Shown here in pieces: positions 55,052-62,773 of a stretch of DNA of 64,000 bases. A program made the position numbers and the translations under genes. This DNA is from Bacteroidota bacterium (GTDB lineage: Bacteria; Bacteroidota; Bacteroidia; Bacteroidales; F082): the NCBI GenBank assembly GCA_016715945.1, contig JADJXJ010000001.1:992001-1056000 (forward strand), in the 5' to 3' direction. The notes under the pieces are model-generated. The model was not told the DNA's origin. It worked only from the letters and a program-made list of their open reading frames with translations, and did not search any database. Numbering within the stretch: the first letter of the stretch is position 1; each line of letters begins with the position of its first letter.

Positions 55052-55187
55052 CCGCCAACGTTTTGCCGCTTGCCGCAGTGGGGGATTTCAGGGCACTTCA
55101 CTGTCAAATAAGTACAAATGTTGATAGAAGCACTGCACTTGATTTAACCACGTCAGCCCCCATTGCGGCAAACGGCTGTTATAGGGC
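55052..55187 (-). repeat. attC-like recombination site between two gene pairs
   Basis: Given on the minus strand: R'' GCCCTATAAC (55187-55178), spacer, L'' CGTTTGCCGC (55174-55165), central inverted arms (55171-55157 CCCCCATTGCGGCAA against 55070-55084 TTGCCGCAGTGGGGG on the plus strand), L' GCGGCAAAACG (55069-55059), R' GTTGGCGG (55059-55052). L'' and L' are complementary except for one extra base, an unpaired nucleotide like the extrahelical base that orients integron attC sites. The total of 136 bp is within the known attC range. R'' and R' do not match each other but match the far ends of their own gene pairs. Confidence 0.6.
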
Positions 55188-55197
55188 GTTTTTATTG

Positions 55198-56742
55198 TCA
55201 GAATAAAGTTGGGGATTCTTCTTCATATTTGATTATTTTTTTGATTTTGCCCGGTTGTGCCCAATTCATAGTCCCTTCCATCTTTAATGAGAGTAGATAA
55301 TTCTCAATTTGTTTGTCGGATAGGCTCTTTTGTATTCTTTCTGCTTCAGCTAATGACTTAACTGGAATATATGCTTGTAATGATTGATTGGCTTGCCAAA
55401 AACCTTCAAAAATTTTCGGGTTAAAAGTTGTCTTGCCGTATGCTTCCCACACTACCTTGTATGGAAAGAAATTGTATTCACCAACTCCTAACAAAGCCCA
55501 CCAGTAACCACGCGAAATCATTGCATTGAGCATTACGCCCTTTCTACCTTGCAAAATATCCTTGTTTGATTCAAGGTAAAAACGTAGTTCTGGAAACTGT
55601 TGAATTTGTTTCCATTCTAATGGTTTACCGTTTTTGTTATATGGCAATAGCACCCATTTTGAAGGATTAGACAATTCACCCTTAAACTCTTTTGAGGTGA
55701 TCAGAGGGAAGATGAATTTCTTAGGTAATATGACTTTGTCTCTGCTCTTATTAGAAACCCTTACCAAATCTTCATTTACATCAGTCAAGTCATCAAAGAA
55801 ATATACATCATTAGCTCCGCAAGTATTAATTCCTTGTCTTGGGCTTGACTCTTTCTTTATTAGGACCGGTTTTATATTGTCAAAATTATCATCTTCATCA
55901 TTTGACATTATGCTCAATGGGTCGGTCTCGTGAAACATTGGTTTGGCAATGTAATGATTCCAAGTTCCGCCTTCATTTCGATAATAGGGTATAGGGAATA
56001 TTGGTTTTTTGTCTCGAATAAAATGACTCAGACCATATCTTGTGGCAATACCGCCAAACACATCTTCGTCATTGAAATCAAAAACAGTATCCACGCTGTA
56101 TTTTACATCTCCGATACTGTAAGTTCTGAAATTTCTATTAGCTCCATCATTTAGCAATAATGAAAGCGGCATAAAGAATACTGCTTCACCATTCCGAATT
56201 AAAAAATCCTTTATTGATATTTGAATTATCAGGGCTGCAATATCAATTCTACTTCCACCTAATAAGAGATTTTGGGTATTGCCAACTAGGTCATATTTGA
56301 AAAAGTAACTTTTAATTTGTTCTTTGTAGCTTTCTGGTAAGTCTACGAAGTTTTGCCAAGGTGGATTTCCAAAGATGATGTCGAATTTTCTAGGTTTAAG
56401 TCTTAGTAAATCTTCATTCGTGAAGTTTTTGGACATATCTAAACAATACTTTACCTTGAACTTATTTATTGCTTTATTGAAGTAATGAGTATTTAATTCA
56501 TTGCCAAACAGATTGTTGGTTGGCATATTTTCAATTGCAAAGCCTTTTGACAAACCATAGGTAATTAAGGATTCGAGCAGGTTTCCTTCTCCCATTGTGG
56601 GGTCAAAGATTGAAGCACCTTTTATCCACTTGGAGAATAAGTCGAATTTTTCAATGGCAAATTCACCCCATTTTATAGGAGTGAAAATATCTCCAATTTT
56701 CAAGTCCTTATCTGATAAATCGAAAGTTTTGATATCCGCCAT
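55198..56742 (-). CDS. Type II N6-adenine DNA methyltransferase
   Basis: The product is 514 residues. The methyltransferase core has an FTP...A entry segment (DIFTPIKWGEFAIEKF), the SAM-binding motif I in SIFDPTMGEGNLLES, and catalytic motif IV NPPW (126-129) in IIFGNPPWQNF, which points to adenine N6 methylation. The C-terminal ~270 residues should be the target-recognition part and are unlike anything I can name. The gene overlaps the upstream endonuclease gene by 35 bp. Its product would protect the host sites that the endonuclease cuts. The AT-rich composition suggests transfer. The recognition sequence is unknown. Confidence 0.9.
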   Translation of the reverse strand: MADIKTFDLSDKDLKIGDIFTPIKWGEFAIEKFDLFSKWIKGASIFDPTMGEGNLLESLITYGLSKGFAIENMPTNNLFGNELNTHYFNKAINKFKVKYCLDMSKNFTNEDLLRLKPRKFDIIFGNPPWQNFVDLPESYKEQIKSYFFKYDLVGNTQNLLLGGSRIDIAALIIQISIKDFLIRNGEAVFFMPLSLLLNDGANRNFRTYSIGDVKYSVDTVFDFNDEDVFGGIATRYGLSHFIRDKKPIFPIPYYRNEGGTWNHYIAKPMFHETDPLSIMSNDEDDNFDNIKPVLIKKESSPRQGINTCGANDVYFFDDLTDVNEDLVRVSNKSRDKVILPKKFIFPLITSKEFKGELSNPSKWVLLPYNKNGKPLEWKQIQQFPELRFYLESNKDILQGRKGVMLNAMISRGYWWALLGVGEYNFFPYKVVWEAYGKTTFNPKIFEGFWQANQSLQAYIPVKSLAEAERIQKSLSDKQIENYLLSLKMEGTMNWAQPGKIKKIIKYEEESPTLF

Positions 56743-57376
56743 TTTTAAACTGTTCTATTGATTTAATTCGTTTTTCTGAATCTGCTTTTACTCGCTTGTA
56801 ATGAGTTATCGCAAGGTCACAAAAAATATCGAAGAAATTGTTGTAAGACCTATTCCAATCAATTTCATCCCAAACTTGATTAATTGTATAGTTTAGTCTT
56901 ACTTGACCTGTCCCCAAGTTCTCAATTCGATAAGTATTTTCTGGAAGGCAATGAAAAGGGGCAACCCGAATATATTCAATGTCCCTACTGCTGTTTTTTG
57001 TTGTTGATTTGTCGTGTCCAAATTCAACAATCATAAAGACCCCCTTGTCATTAGCTAGAAACTTGAGTAGATTTCCAACTGCACATACCCCACCATCAGA
57101 ATACCTAGTTGAATCAAGGTCTTTGGTTTTTACATCAAAGCCGAATAGTTTATTTTCTATGTTGCAAGCGAAGTCAAATATTGTCCTTCTACCTGGAATA
57201 TCAATGGCTTGATAACCCAAGTTGGAACAGATATTACCCCAATTTTCCGTTATTCTTTTTTCAATCATTGCACCAAATGCTCGGCTGTCTTCCCTTGCTG
57301 AAATTCCTGACCTGAGTTCTTCAAAAAGTGTTTCAATCTGAAGTTCAATTTTTTCCGAGATTCTTTTGTAATCCAT
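56708..57376 (-). CDS. Type II restriction endonuclease, PD-(D/E)XK fold
   Basis: The product is 222 residues. The nuclease core is FDFACNIENKLFGFDVKTKD, with Asp68, Asp81 and Lys83 in the D-x12-D-x-K order of PD-(D/E)XK enzymes. A conserved upstream helix with Glu39 (MIEKRITENWG) may complete the site. It lacks a separate DNA-recognition domain, normal for type II enzymes. Overlapping gene order, endonuclease then methylase, ties it to the N6-adenine methyltransferase. It begins about 37 bp after the putative attI-like site, so it would be the first gene of the first cassette. Confidence 0.82.
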   Translation of the reverse strand: MDYKRISEKIELQIETLFEELRSGISAREDSRAFGAMIEKRITENWGNICSNLGYQAIDIPGRRTIFDFACNIENKLFGFDVKTKDLDSTRYSDGGVCAVGNLLKFLANDKGVFMIVEFGHDKSTTKNSSRDIEYIRVAPFHCLPENTYRIENLGTGQVRLNYTINQVWDEIDWNRSYNNFFDIFCDLAITHYKRVKADSEKRIKSIEQFKNGGYQNFRFIR

Positions 57377-57412
57377 ATCCTGTTTCTGTTCGTTAATGTG
57401 TCTTTTTAAAAT

Positions 57413-57433
57413 GCCCTATAACTCGTTTATAGG
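57413..57433 (-). other. attI-like core site beside the recombinase gene
   Basis: On the minus strand the sequence is CCTATAAAC-GA-GTTATAGGGC, a near-palindrome whose right half (GTTATAGGGC) is the exact complement of the R'' box ending the restriction-modification gene pair at 55187-55178. A direct repeat CAGACCTATA occurs at 57437-57428 and again at 57480-57471, inside the recombinase 3' end, reminiscent of accessory integrase-binding repeats at attI sites. The position directly after the recombinase gene fits an integron's attI. Confidence 0.5.
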
Positions 57434-57453
57434 TCTGCCAAAATCATCCTTAT

Positions 57454-58677
57454 TCACTGCAAAATGGGTGTATAGGTCTGACAAATGTCAGGTTTTATTT
57501 CATTCATTCTTGGTCGTTGTTTTAATAATTCATCAAAGGGTGACTTGATTTTAGTTAAACTTTTTTCGGTAACGTGGGTGTAAATTTCCGTTGTTTTACT
57601 GCTTTTATGCCCAAGCAATTCCTGGATATACCTGAGGTCGGTGCCTGACTCCAGTAAGTGGGTTGCGTAGCTGTGCCTTAACCAGTGAAGCGTGACAGGC
57701 TTATCAATTTCCGCTTTCGTTATAGCTTGTTTCAACACACTCTGAAGGCTCTTTTCGCTGTACTGTTCTCCTTCAGCCTGTCCCTCAAACAACCAAACCT
57801 TTGGTTTGTATTTTGAGTAATACTCCCTCAGCATGCTAATTGTCTTATCCGAAATGGGCACTACCCTGTCTTTTTTGCCTTTTGCGTTTCGGATGATCAG
57901 CAGGTGCCGCGCAGCGTCCACATCAGCCGGCTTCAGGTTCAGCAGCTCGCTGCGCCTGAGTCCGCAGGCATAGATCAGGCTAAGCATGGTGCGGTGCTTT
58001 ACATTGGTCGGCGCTTCCAAAATAGCCTTTACTTCTTTTTTGCTCAGCACATTGGGCAGCTTATGCTGGCGCCTAGGTCGCTCCAGCTCGCCTACATCAA
58101 GTTTGGTGTGCATCACCTGGCCATAGAAAAGCTTAAGCGCGTTGATCACCTGATTCTGATACGAATAGCTCAGGCCATTTGCCAAGATGTGTTCGTTAAC
58201 ATAAGCTACTACCTCGTTTTTAGTTACCGAATCAACCGGCCGGTGACCCAGCCAACGCAGAAAACTCTGCAAGGCCCCTGTATATGTGCCAATAGTGGAT
58301 GCGCTGTATCGCTTGTGAAGCAGCCAGTGTTCGAAGGTTTGGAGATGGATGGCCTTGTCCGGATTTAAATCGGGCAACCGGGGTTTTACGGCATTCGCAT
58401 CAGGCGCCGGTGCAACAGCCTCGGCCCGCAGCGCTGAATAATCCACCCAGGCCAATCCGCGGAAAGCATTGAAAGCATCGTTGAGCCTGAACTGCGCTGC
58501 ATCCTGGTACCAGAAATTCCTGCTTTGGCTCCATGCAATGCCCGACAAGGTCTTCACCCGCCGGATAAGCTCCTCATCCTTGTCGAACTGCAAGCAAACC
58601 ACCTCTGCGCCACGGTGCTGCGTGCGGCTCAGAACCACCTTTTGGATTTGGCTGGCTGTTGCACTCGTTTCTGCCAT
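57454..58677 (-). CDS. Tyrosine recombinase/integrase next to the cassette-like array
   Basis: The product is 407 residues. Residues ~10-90 are a small domain with WSQSRNFWYQD, seen in many Bacteroidota integrases. Residues ~105-200 are a SAM-like core-binding domain (FEHWLLHKRYSASTIGTYTG). The catalytic domain from ~205 has Arg241 (ACGLRRSELL), a Lys near 267-269, His331 and Arg334 (LHWLRHSYATHLL), His357 (LLGHKSS) and Tyr366 (TEIYTHV), so all are present. The closing IKSPFDELL echoes the RSPLDAL end of IntI enzymes, yet the ~16-residue IntI-specific insertion before the second His box is not visible. It may act on the attC-like and attI-like sites beside it. Confidence 0.88.
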   Translation of the reverse strand: MAETSATASQIQKVVLSRTQHRGAEVVCLQFDKDEELIRRVKTLSGIAWSQSRNFWYQDAAQFRLNDAFNAFRGLAWVDYSALRAEAVAPAPDANAVKPRLPDLNPDKAIHLQTFEHWLLHKRYSASTIGTYTGALQSFLRWLGHRPVDSVTKNEVVAYVNEHILANGLSYSYQNQVINALKLFYGQVMHTKLDVGELERPRRQHKLPNVLSKKEVKAILEAPTNVKHRTMLSLIYACGLRRSELLNLKPADVDAARHLLIIRNAKGKKDRVVPISDKTISMLREYYSKYKPKVWLFEGQAEGEQYSEKSLQSVLKQAITKAEIDKPVTLHWLRHSYATHLLESGTDLRYIQELLGHKSSKTTEIYTHVTEKSLTKIKSPFDELLKQRPRMNEIKPDICQTYTPILQ

Positions 58678-59394
58678 TGCACTCGGTTTTGGTTTCTTCG
58701 GCCTGACCTTCCATTAGATGAACTGGATCATATTCACTTCAGGCATTGACCGTGCCGGTGCCACCTGTTTGCTGCCCAACAAATTCGCTTCGGTTTCGTG
58801 CCGCTAAACTGGTTGGTCGGCAAGTGTTAAAATTATATAAAAATTCGTTTAAATCAATAGGTTTAACAAAAAAAATCAGAATGTCTTAACATATTGATAA
58901 ATAATTACATAGATATCCCAAATCGATTTTCGCCTTGAAGCACAGCAATTCAAAGGCCGGTTTTTAGGGGTTTTGGGATGTGTTGGGACGCTTTGTTGCC
59001 GGCATAAGGCGATTGGGGAAGCGTTAGATGTTCGGCTCAGCCGGTATAGGTCAGCAGGTGGAGTGTGCTGCTTTGGGGCCAGCAATGTCAGCTGGAATAC
59101 TTACGAGGTTTTTCAGGATGGTTGGTGACACAAAACACGGATGGCCGAGGGGTGGCGCTGTTGAATCTGGTGTTTTAGTGTAAATCATTGTGCATGAATC
59201 AAACCAACATCTTATATAATTGGTCAAACTGAGATGAAGCTTTTGAGTGGGCTTATTGATGACAACGATTTATTTGAGGGGCCAAACTTCTGAACTACAG
59301 ACAAGTAGCACTGTGCCATCAGGGTGCATAAGGTCAAGCTACAGTCCGGTTTTGACCTCAGTCTTACTCAACCCGCCTTTTGCCGGGAGGCATA
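58678..59394. other. Non-coding region upstream of the recombinase gene
   Basis: About 700 bp with scattered short frames but none with protein-like content or start signals. An AT-rich block at about 58830-58920 is probably where the recombinase promoter lies. No structured RNA or repeat is recognised. Confidence 0.4.
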
Positions 59395-59423
59395 TTGTCG
59401 TTGGCAGGTAAATCTTAATTTTG
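59395..59423 (+). promoter_or_regulatory. Predicted promoter of the alpha/beta hydrolase gene
   Basis: TTG (59395-59397), an 18-bp spacer and TAATTTTG (59416-59423) match the Bacteroidetes consensus. They lie 20 bp before the chosen start codon, which supports that start over the earlier in-frame ATG at 59324. Confidence 0.65.
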
Positions 59424-59443
59424 AGGAAAACAATTTCATTGCT

Positions 59444-60502
59444 ATGAAAATCAGGTGGTTCTTTTTCACTTTGTTTTTGGCCGTGTTGCAACCATTGGCC
59501 GGCCAGCAGACAGAAGATTTTTCAGAAAAATTCAACCAGCTCAGGCACCGGCTCGATGCCATTGACAAAAGCATTGACGACTTGTTGTGGTATCAGAAAG
59601 TGGGCGATGTGGCTGATATAGACAAGGTGTACATCTACGGTCCCCCACCGGCAAAAATTGCCAATCCCGACAAAACCGGGGCGGGCAATCCAGTGAAATT
59701 CTGGACCTACATCTTTACGCCCCGCAATATGGTTCAAGGGCGGAAATATCCGCTGATAGTGCTTCCGCATGGCGGGGTGCATGCCGATTTTACCACCTAC
59801 TATGCGCACATTGTGCGCGAGCTGATTGCGCAAGGTTATGTGGTGACGGCTCCCGAATACCGTGGAAGCACCGGCTATGGCGAATCGTTTTACAAACAGA
59901 TTGACTATGGTGGCCTTGAAAACGACGATGTGCTGGCTGCGCGCAATCATCTGGTGGAAAACTACCCCTTTGTGGATGGCCGGAGGGTAGGTATCATAGG
60001 CTGGAGCCATGGAGGAATGATTGCCCTGATGAACATTTTTGACCACCCCGAGGCCTATCAGGTGGCCTATGCCGGTGTGCCCGTGAGCGACCTGATTGCG
60101 CGCATGGGCTATGCCACCGACGATTACCGGCGTTTGTTCGACGGGAAGCACCACATTGGCGCCACCCCACGCGACAATATGGCGGAATATCGCCGCCGCT
60201 CCCCGGCCTGGCAGGCACACAAATTGAAGACTCCCCTGCTGATCCATACCACGACCAACGACGATGATGTGTATGTGATTGAGGTAGAACACCTTATCAA
60301 GGCTTTAAAAGCAGAAGGCAAAAAATTTGATTACGAAATTTACCAGGATGCGCCCGGCGGCCACAGCTTTGACCGCATGGACACCCCCTACGCCTGGAAT
60401 GCCCGTGTGAAGATATACAAACACCTGGCCAGATACCTGAAACCGGAAAAACCCATCGAAAACATTGATCAGCTCAAACGCGCTGCCTACAAAGGCATGT
60501 GA
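59444..60502 (+). CDS. Exported alpha/beta hydrolase, S9 (prolyl oligopeptidase)-like
   Basis: From the ATG at 59444 the product is 352 residues with a signal peptide (FFFTLFLAVLQPLAGQ). The hydrolase core shows the nucleophile Ser in GIIGWSHGGMIAL, an Asp in HTTTNDDDVYVIE, and His in DAPGGHSFDRMD. An oxyanion segment LIVLPHGGVHADF and PEYRGSTGYGESF closely recall S9 peptidases. The usual S9 N-terminal propeller is absent; about 60 residues of helix stand in its place, so larger substrates than peptides may fit. Whether it cuts peptides or esters is open. Location is probably periplasmic. Confidence 0.85.
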   Translation: MKIRWFFFTLFLAVLQPLAGQQTEDFSEKFNQLRHRLDAIDKSIDDLLWYQKVGDVADIDKVYIYGPPPAKIANPDKTGAGNPVKFWTYIFTPRNMVQGRKYPLIVLPHGGVHADFTTYYAHIVRELIAQGYVVTAPEYRGSTGYGESFYKQIDYGGLENDDVLAARNHLVENYPFVDGRRVGIIGWSHGGMIALMNIFDHPEAYQVAYAGVPVSDLIARMGYATDDYRRLFDGKHHIGATPRDNMAEYRRRSPAWQAHKLKTPLLIHTTTNDDDVYVIEVEHLIKALKAEGKKFDYEIYQDAPGGHSFDRMDTPYAWNARVKIYKHLARYLKPEKPIENIDQLKRAAYKGM

Positions 60503-60531
60503 TTTCCCGCAAACAGAAGCATAAATCCGGT

Positions 60532-62568
60532 TTACTTTCGGAAGAACCTGATAATGAGCACTTCGGCGAGCAGGAACAAAAGTGTCAGCCAGATAAAAAG
60601 CTGATGAACGGGTCGGCCGGTCATCAGGCTGCTCATCGCCTCACCCAGCCCCCGGGCGTCGGGTTCGATGACTTCGACATGTTTGAAACCAAGCTCCTGC
60701 AGCATCTTTTTTACTTCGCCGGCCGGCACAAAATCCATGACCGACTCTTTGCGCGTTTCGTTGACTGCCAGTCTGGTAATGAGGCTATCGCCGGCATGAA
60801 GGCCATAAAATCCGGGACGAAGCAAGTCGGGATATACCAAAGCCACATCGCGGCGGCCCTCACTTGAGAGCTCGGGGAGCAACCTGACCTGCCCGTCGGC
60901 CGATCGCAGCTCGGGGGGCACACGCTCGCTGAAGGTGGAAGCAAGCGGGATGCGCACCATTCCGTCGATGAGCTGGTACAAGCCCGCATTCCGGTTGCTG
61001 AGGAGGAGTGAGCGGTACATCAGCGCCACAAACAGGTTGTTATTCATCAGATTGGTCCATGCCGGATCGAGCGGCGCTGCATGGGCATACACCAGACCTT
61101 CGCCGGCCTGGCTGCTGACAAGCATCGGCATGCTATTGAGCATGAGCACTGGCGCCTGCACCACCTGTGTGCCCATCCCACTCAGGGCATACCATTTTTT
61201 CAGCGAAGGCAGCTCGGCGTTTTCGGGCACCTTATCGAAGGCGCCTTTGAGCAGCGGATGCTCGGTTTGCAAAAGGCTCACCCTTGTGCGGGTGGTATCG
61301 GGCCGTTGAGCGTAGTTGATTCCAAACTGCTGCGCCAGTGCAGCAATGGCAGCATTCGACTGCGCTGACGGAAAAAGAATCAGGTTACCTCCGTTACGCA
61401 CAAAAGCATCAAGCATGCCTGCCAGCCCAGTATTGACTTCGCTGAGCCCGCTCACGATGATGGTCTCATAGGCATCCAACATCTGCACGTCCAGCCTGAG
61501 CCGCTGGGCAACCTGATAGTCCACCTGCGGATCGTCGGCAAAAAGCAGTGAGAGATAGGTATTTGGCTGATTTTCGAAGATCTCCAGCACGGGAATGGCA
61601 TCCCGGACTTCAAAACTCAAAAACAGCTCATCGTCGAACACCACGGGATCGTCAACCACCGATATCACTGCTTCGTATTTGCCGGCCTTGTCCGGGAGGT
61701 ATTGCAGGATGGTTTGGGTGCTCCCACCTGCCGGTATATCCACGGTGCCTGCTGCCTTCTGCTGATTATTAACCGAGAGGGTCACAGGCAGGGCCTCCAC
61801 CTTGTCGTTGCCCCAGTTGGTCAGGCTGATGTAGAAATTCACCGGCTGACCCGGCAGCAGCACCGGATTTTCGACCCAGCAACTGTCCACACTGATGTTG
61901 TCGGAGCGCACGGGCTTTGCCGGTACGAGGAAGATACGAAGGTTGCTATCGGGCGTTATTTGCTCAAAGTTAAGGCCACTGCGTTGAAAATCGCTCAACA
62001 AATACAAAAAGCGTTCATCAACATCCTTTTGAAGAATATCGTTGCGAAAACGCTGCAGTACCTGGCCAAGGTTTACCCCAGCCGCACTTGGGCGCACCTG
62101 AACAACTTCCTGCCTGAACTCGTCGGCCGACATAAACTGCTGATGCCGGGGCAGAAAGTCATTGGTCAACAGCCTGAACCTGTCGTCCAACCGGAAAGCC
62201 GTGGGCAAACTCAGTGCATGCTGGCGGAGCTCATCGAGCAGGCTCATGCGCTCGCCCCTGAGCTGCATGCTAAGCGAATTATCCAGATAAACCCCAACAT
62301 GCTTCATACCTTCTCCGGCCGCGCCTTCAGGCTTGAAATAAGGCCGCGCAAAAGCCAGAACAAGCGAAGCAATGGCCAGCATGCGCGCAAGCAGGATAAG
62401 CAGATGCTTCAGTCTGCGTTGTTTGTTGGTTTGCTGCTGCAGGTTGCGAAGCAGCCTGACGTCGCTGAAAAACAGGGTACGATGGCGCCTGAAGTTGAAC
62501 AGATGCACCACAATCGGAATGAGCAGGGCAAAGAGCCACCATAGCAGTTGCGGATGTACAAAATGCAT
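60532..62568 (-). CDS. BatA-domain (aerotolerance-type) membrane protein
   Basis: From the ATG at 62568 the product is 678 residues. The N-terminus is the BatA module MHFVHPQLLWWLFALLIPIV..FNFRRHRTLFFSDVRLL, with two membrane helices (the second is LLILLARMLAIASLVLAFA). A von Willebrand A-like domain follows (VGVYLDNSLSMQLRGERMSL, with an intact DxSxS-type site). Beta-sandwich and glutamine-amidotransferase-like segments come next, then a last membrane helix (LFIWLTLLFLLAEVLIIRFF). Bacteroidota usually carry one or more of these; the role in the envelope is unsettled. A TACTTTTG box (complement at 62586-62593) precedes it. Confidence 0.88.
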   Translation of the reverse strand: MHFVHPQLLWWLFALLIPIVVHLFNFRRHRTLFFSDVRLLRNLQQQTNKQRRLKHLLILLARMLAIASLVLAFARPYFKPEGAAGEGMKHVGVYLDNSLSMQLRGERMSLLDELRQHALSLPTAFRLDDRFRLLTNDFLPRHQQFMSADEFRQEVVQVRPSAAGVNLGQVLQRFRNDILQKDVDERFLYLLSDFQRSGLNFEQITPDSNLRIFLVPAKPVRSDNISVDSCWVENPVLLPGQPVNFYISLTNWGNDKVEALPVTLSVNNQQKAAGTVDIPAGGSTQTILQYLPDKAGKYEAVISVVDDPVVFDDELFLSFEVRDAIPVLEIFENQPNTYLSLLFADDPQVDYQVAQRLRLDVQMLDAYETIIVSGLSEVNTGLAGMLDAFVRNGGNLILFPSAQSNAAIAALAQQFGINYAQRPDTTRTRVSLLQTEHPLLKGAFDKVPENAELPSLKKWYALSGMGTQVVQAPVLMLNSMPMLVSSQAGEGLVYAHAAPLDPAWTNLMNNNLFVALMYRSLLLSNRNAGLYQLIDGMVRIPLASTFSERVPPELRSADGQVRLLPELSSEGRRDVALVYPDLLRPGFYGLHAGDSLITRLAVNETRKESVMDFVPAGEVKKMLQELGFKHVEVIEPDARGLGEAMSSLMTGRPVHQLFIWLTLLFLLAEVLIIRFFRK

Positions 62569-62733
62569 GTCGGACAAGTGGATTGCAAAAGTAGCGAAAA
62601 CAGGCTGTACAGGAAGAAGTTTCACCAAGCGCGCTTGCCGGAATGCCTGTCATCCTGGCAAAGACATGTTTTATCGGCAAAAACGGGAAACAAGGCAGCT
62701 GCAGCGGGCTGTGCATCAATGACCGGAAAAATC

Positions 62734-62741
62734 TACCTTTG
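62734..62741 (+). promoter_or_regulatory. -7 promoter element ahead of the topoisomerase subunit gene
   Basis: TACCTTTG fits TAnnTTTG and lies 32 bp before the ATG at 62774. Only a weak TG (62712-62713) is found at -33 distance. Confidence 0.5.
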
Positions 62742-62773
62742 CATTTCGCGTATTTAATTGCTTGCCAAACCCT

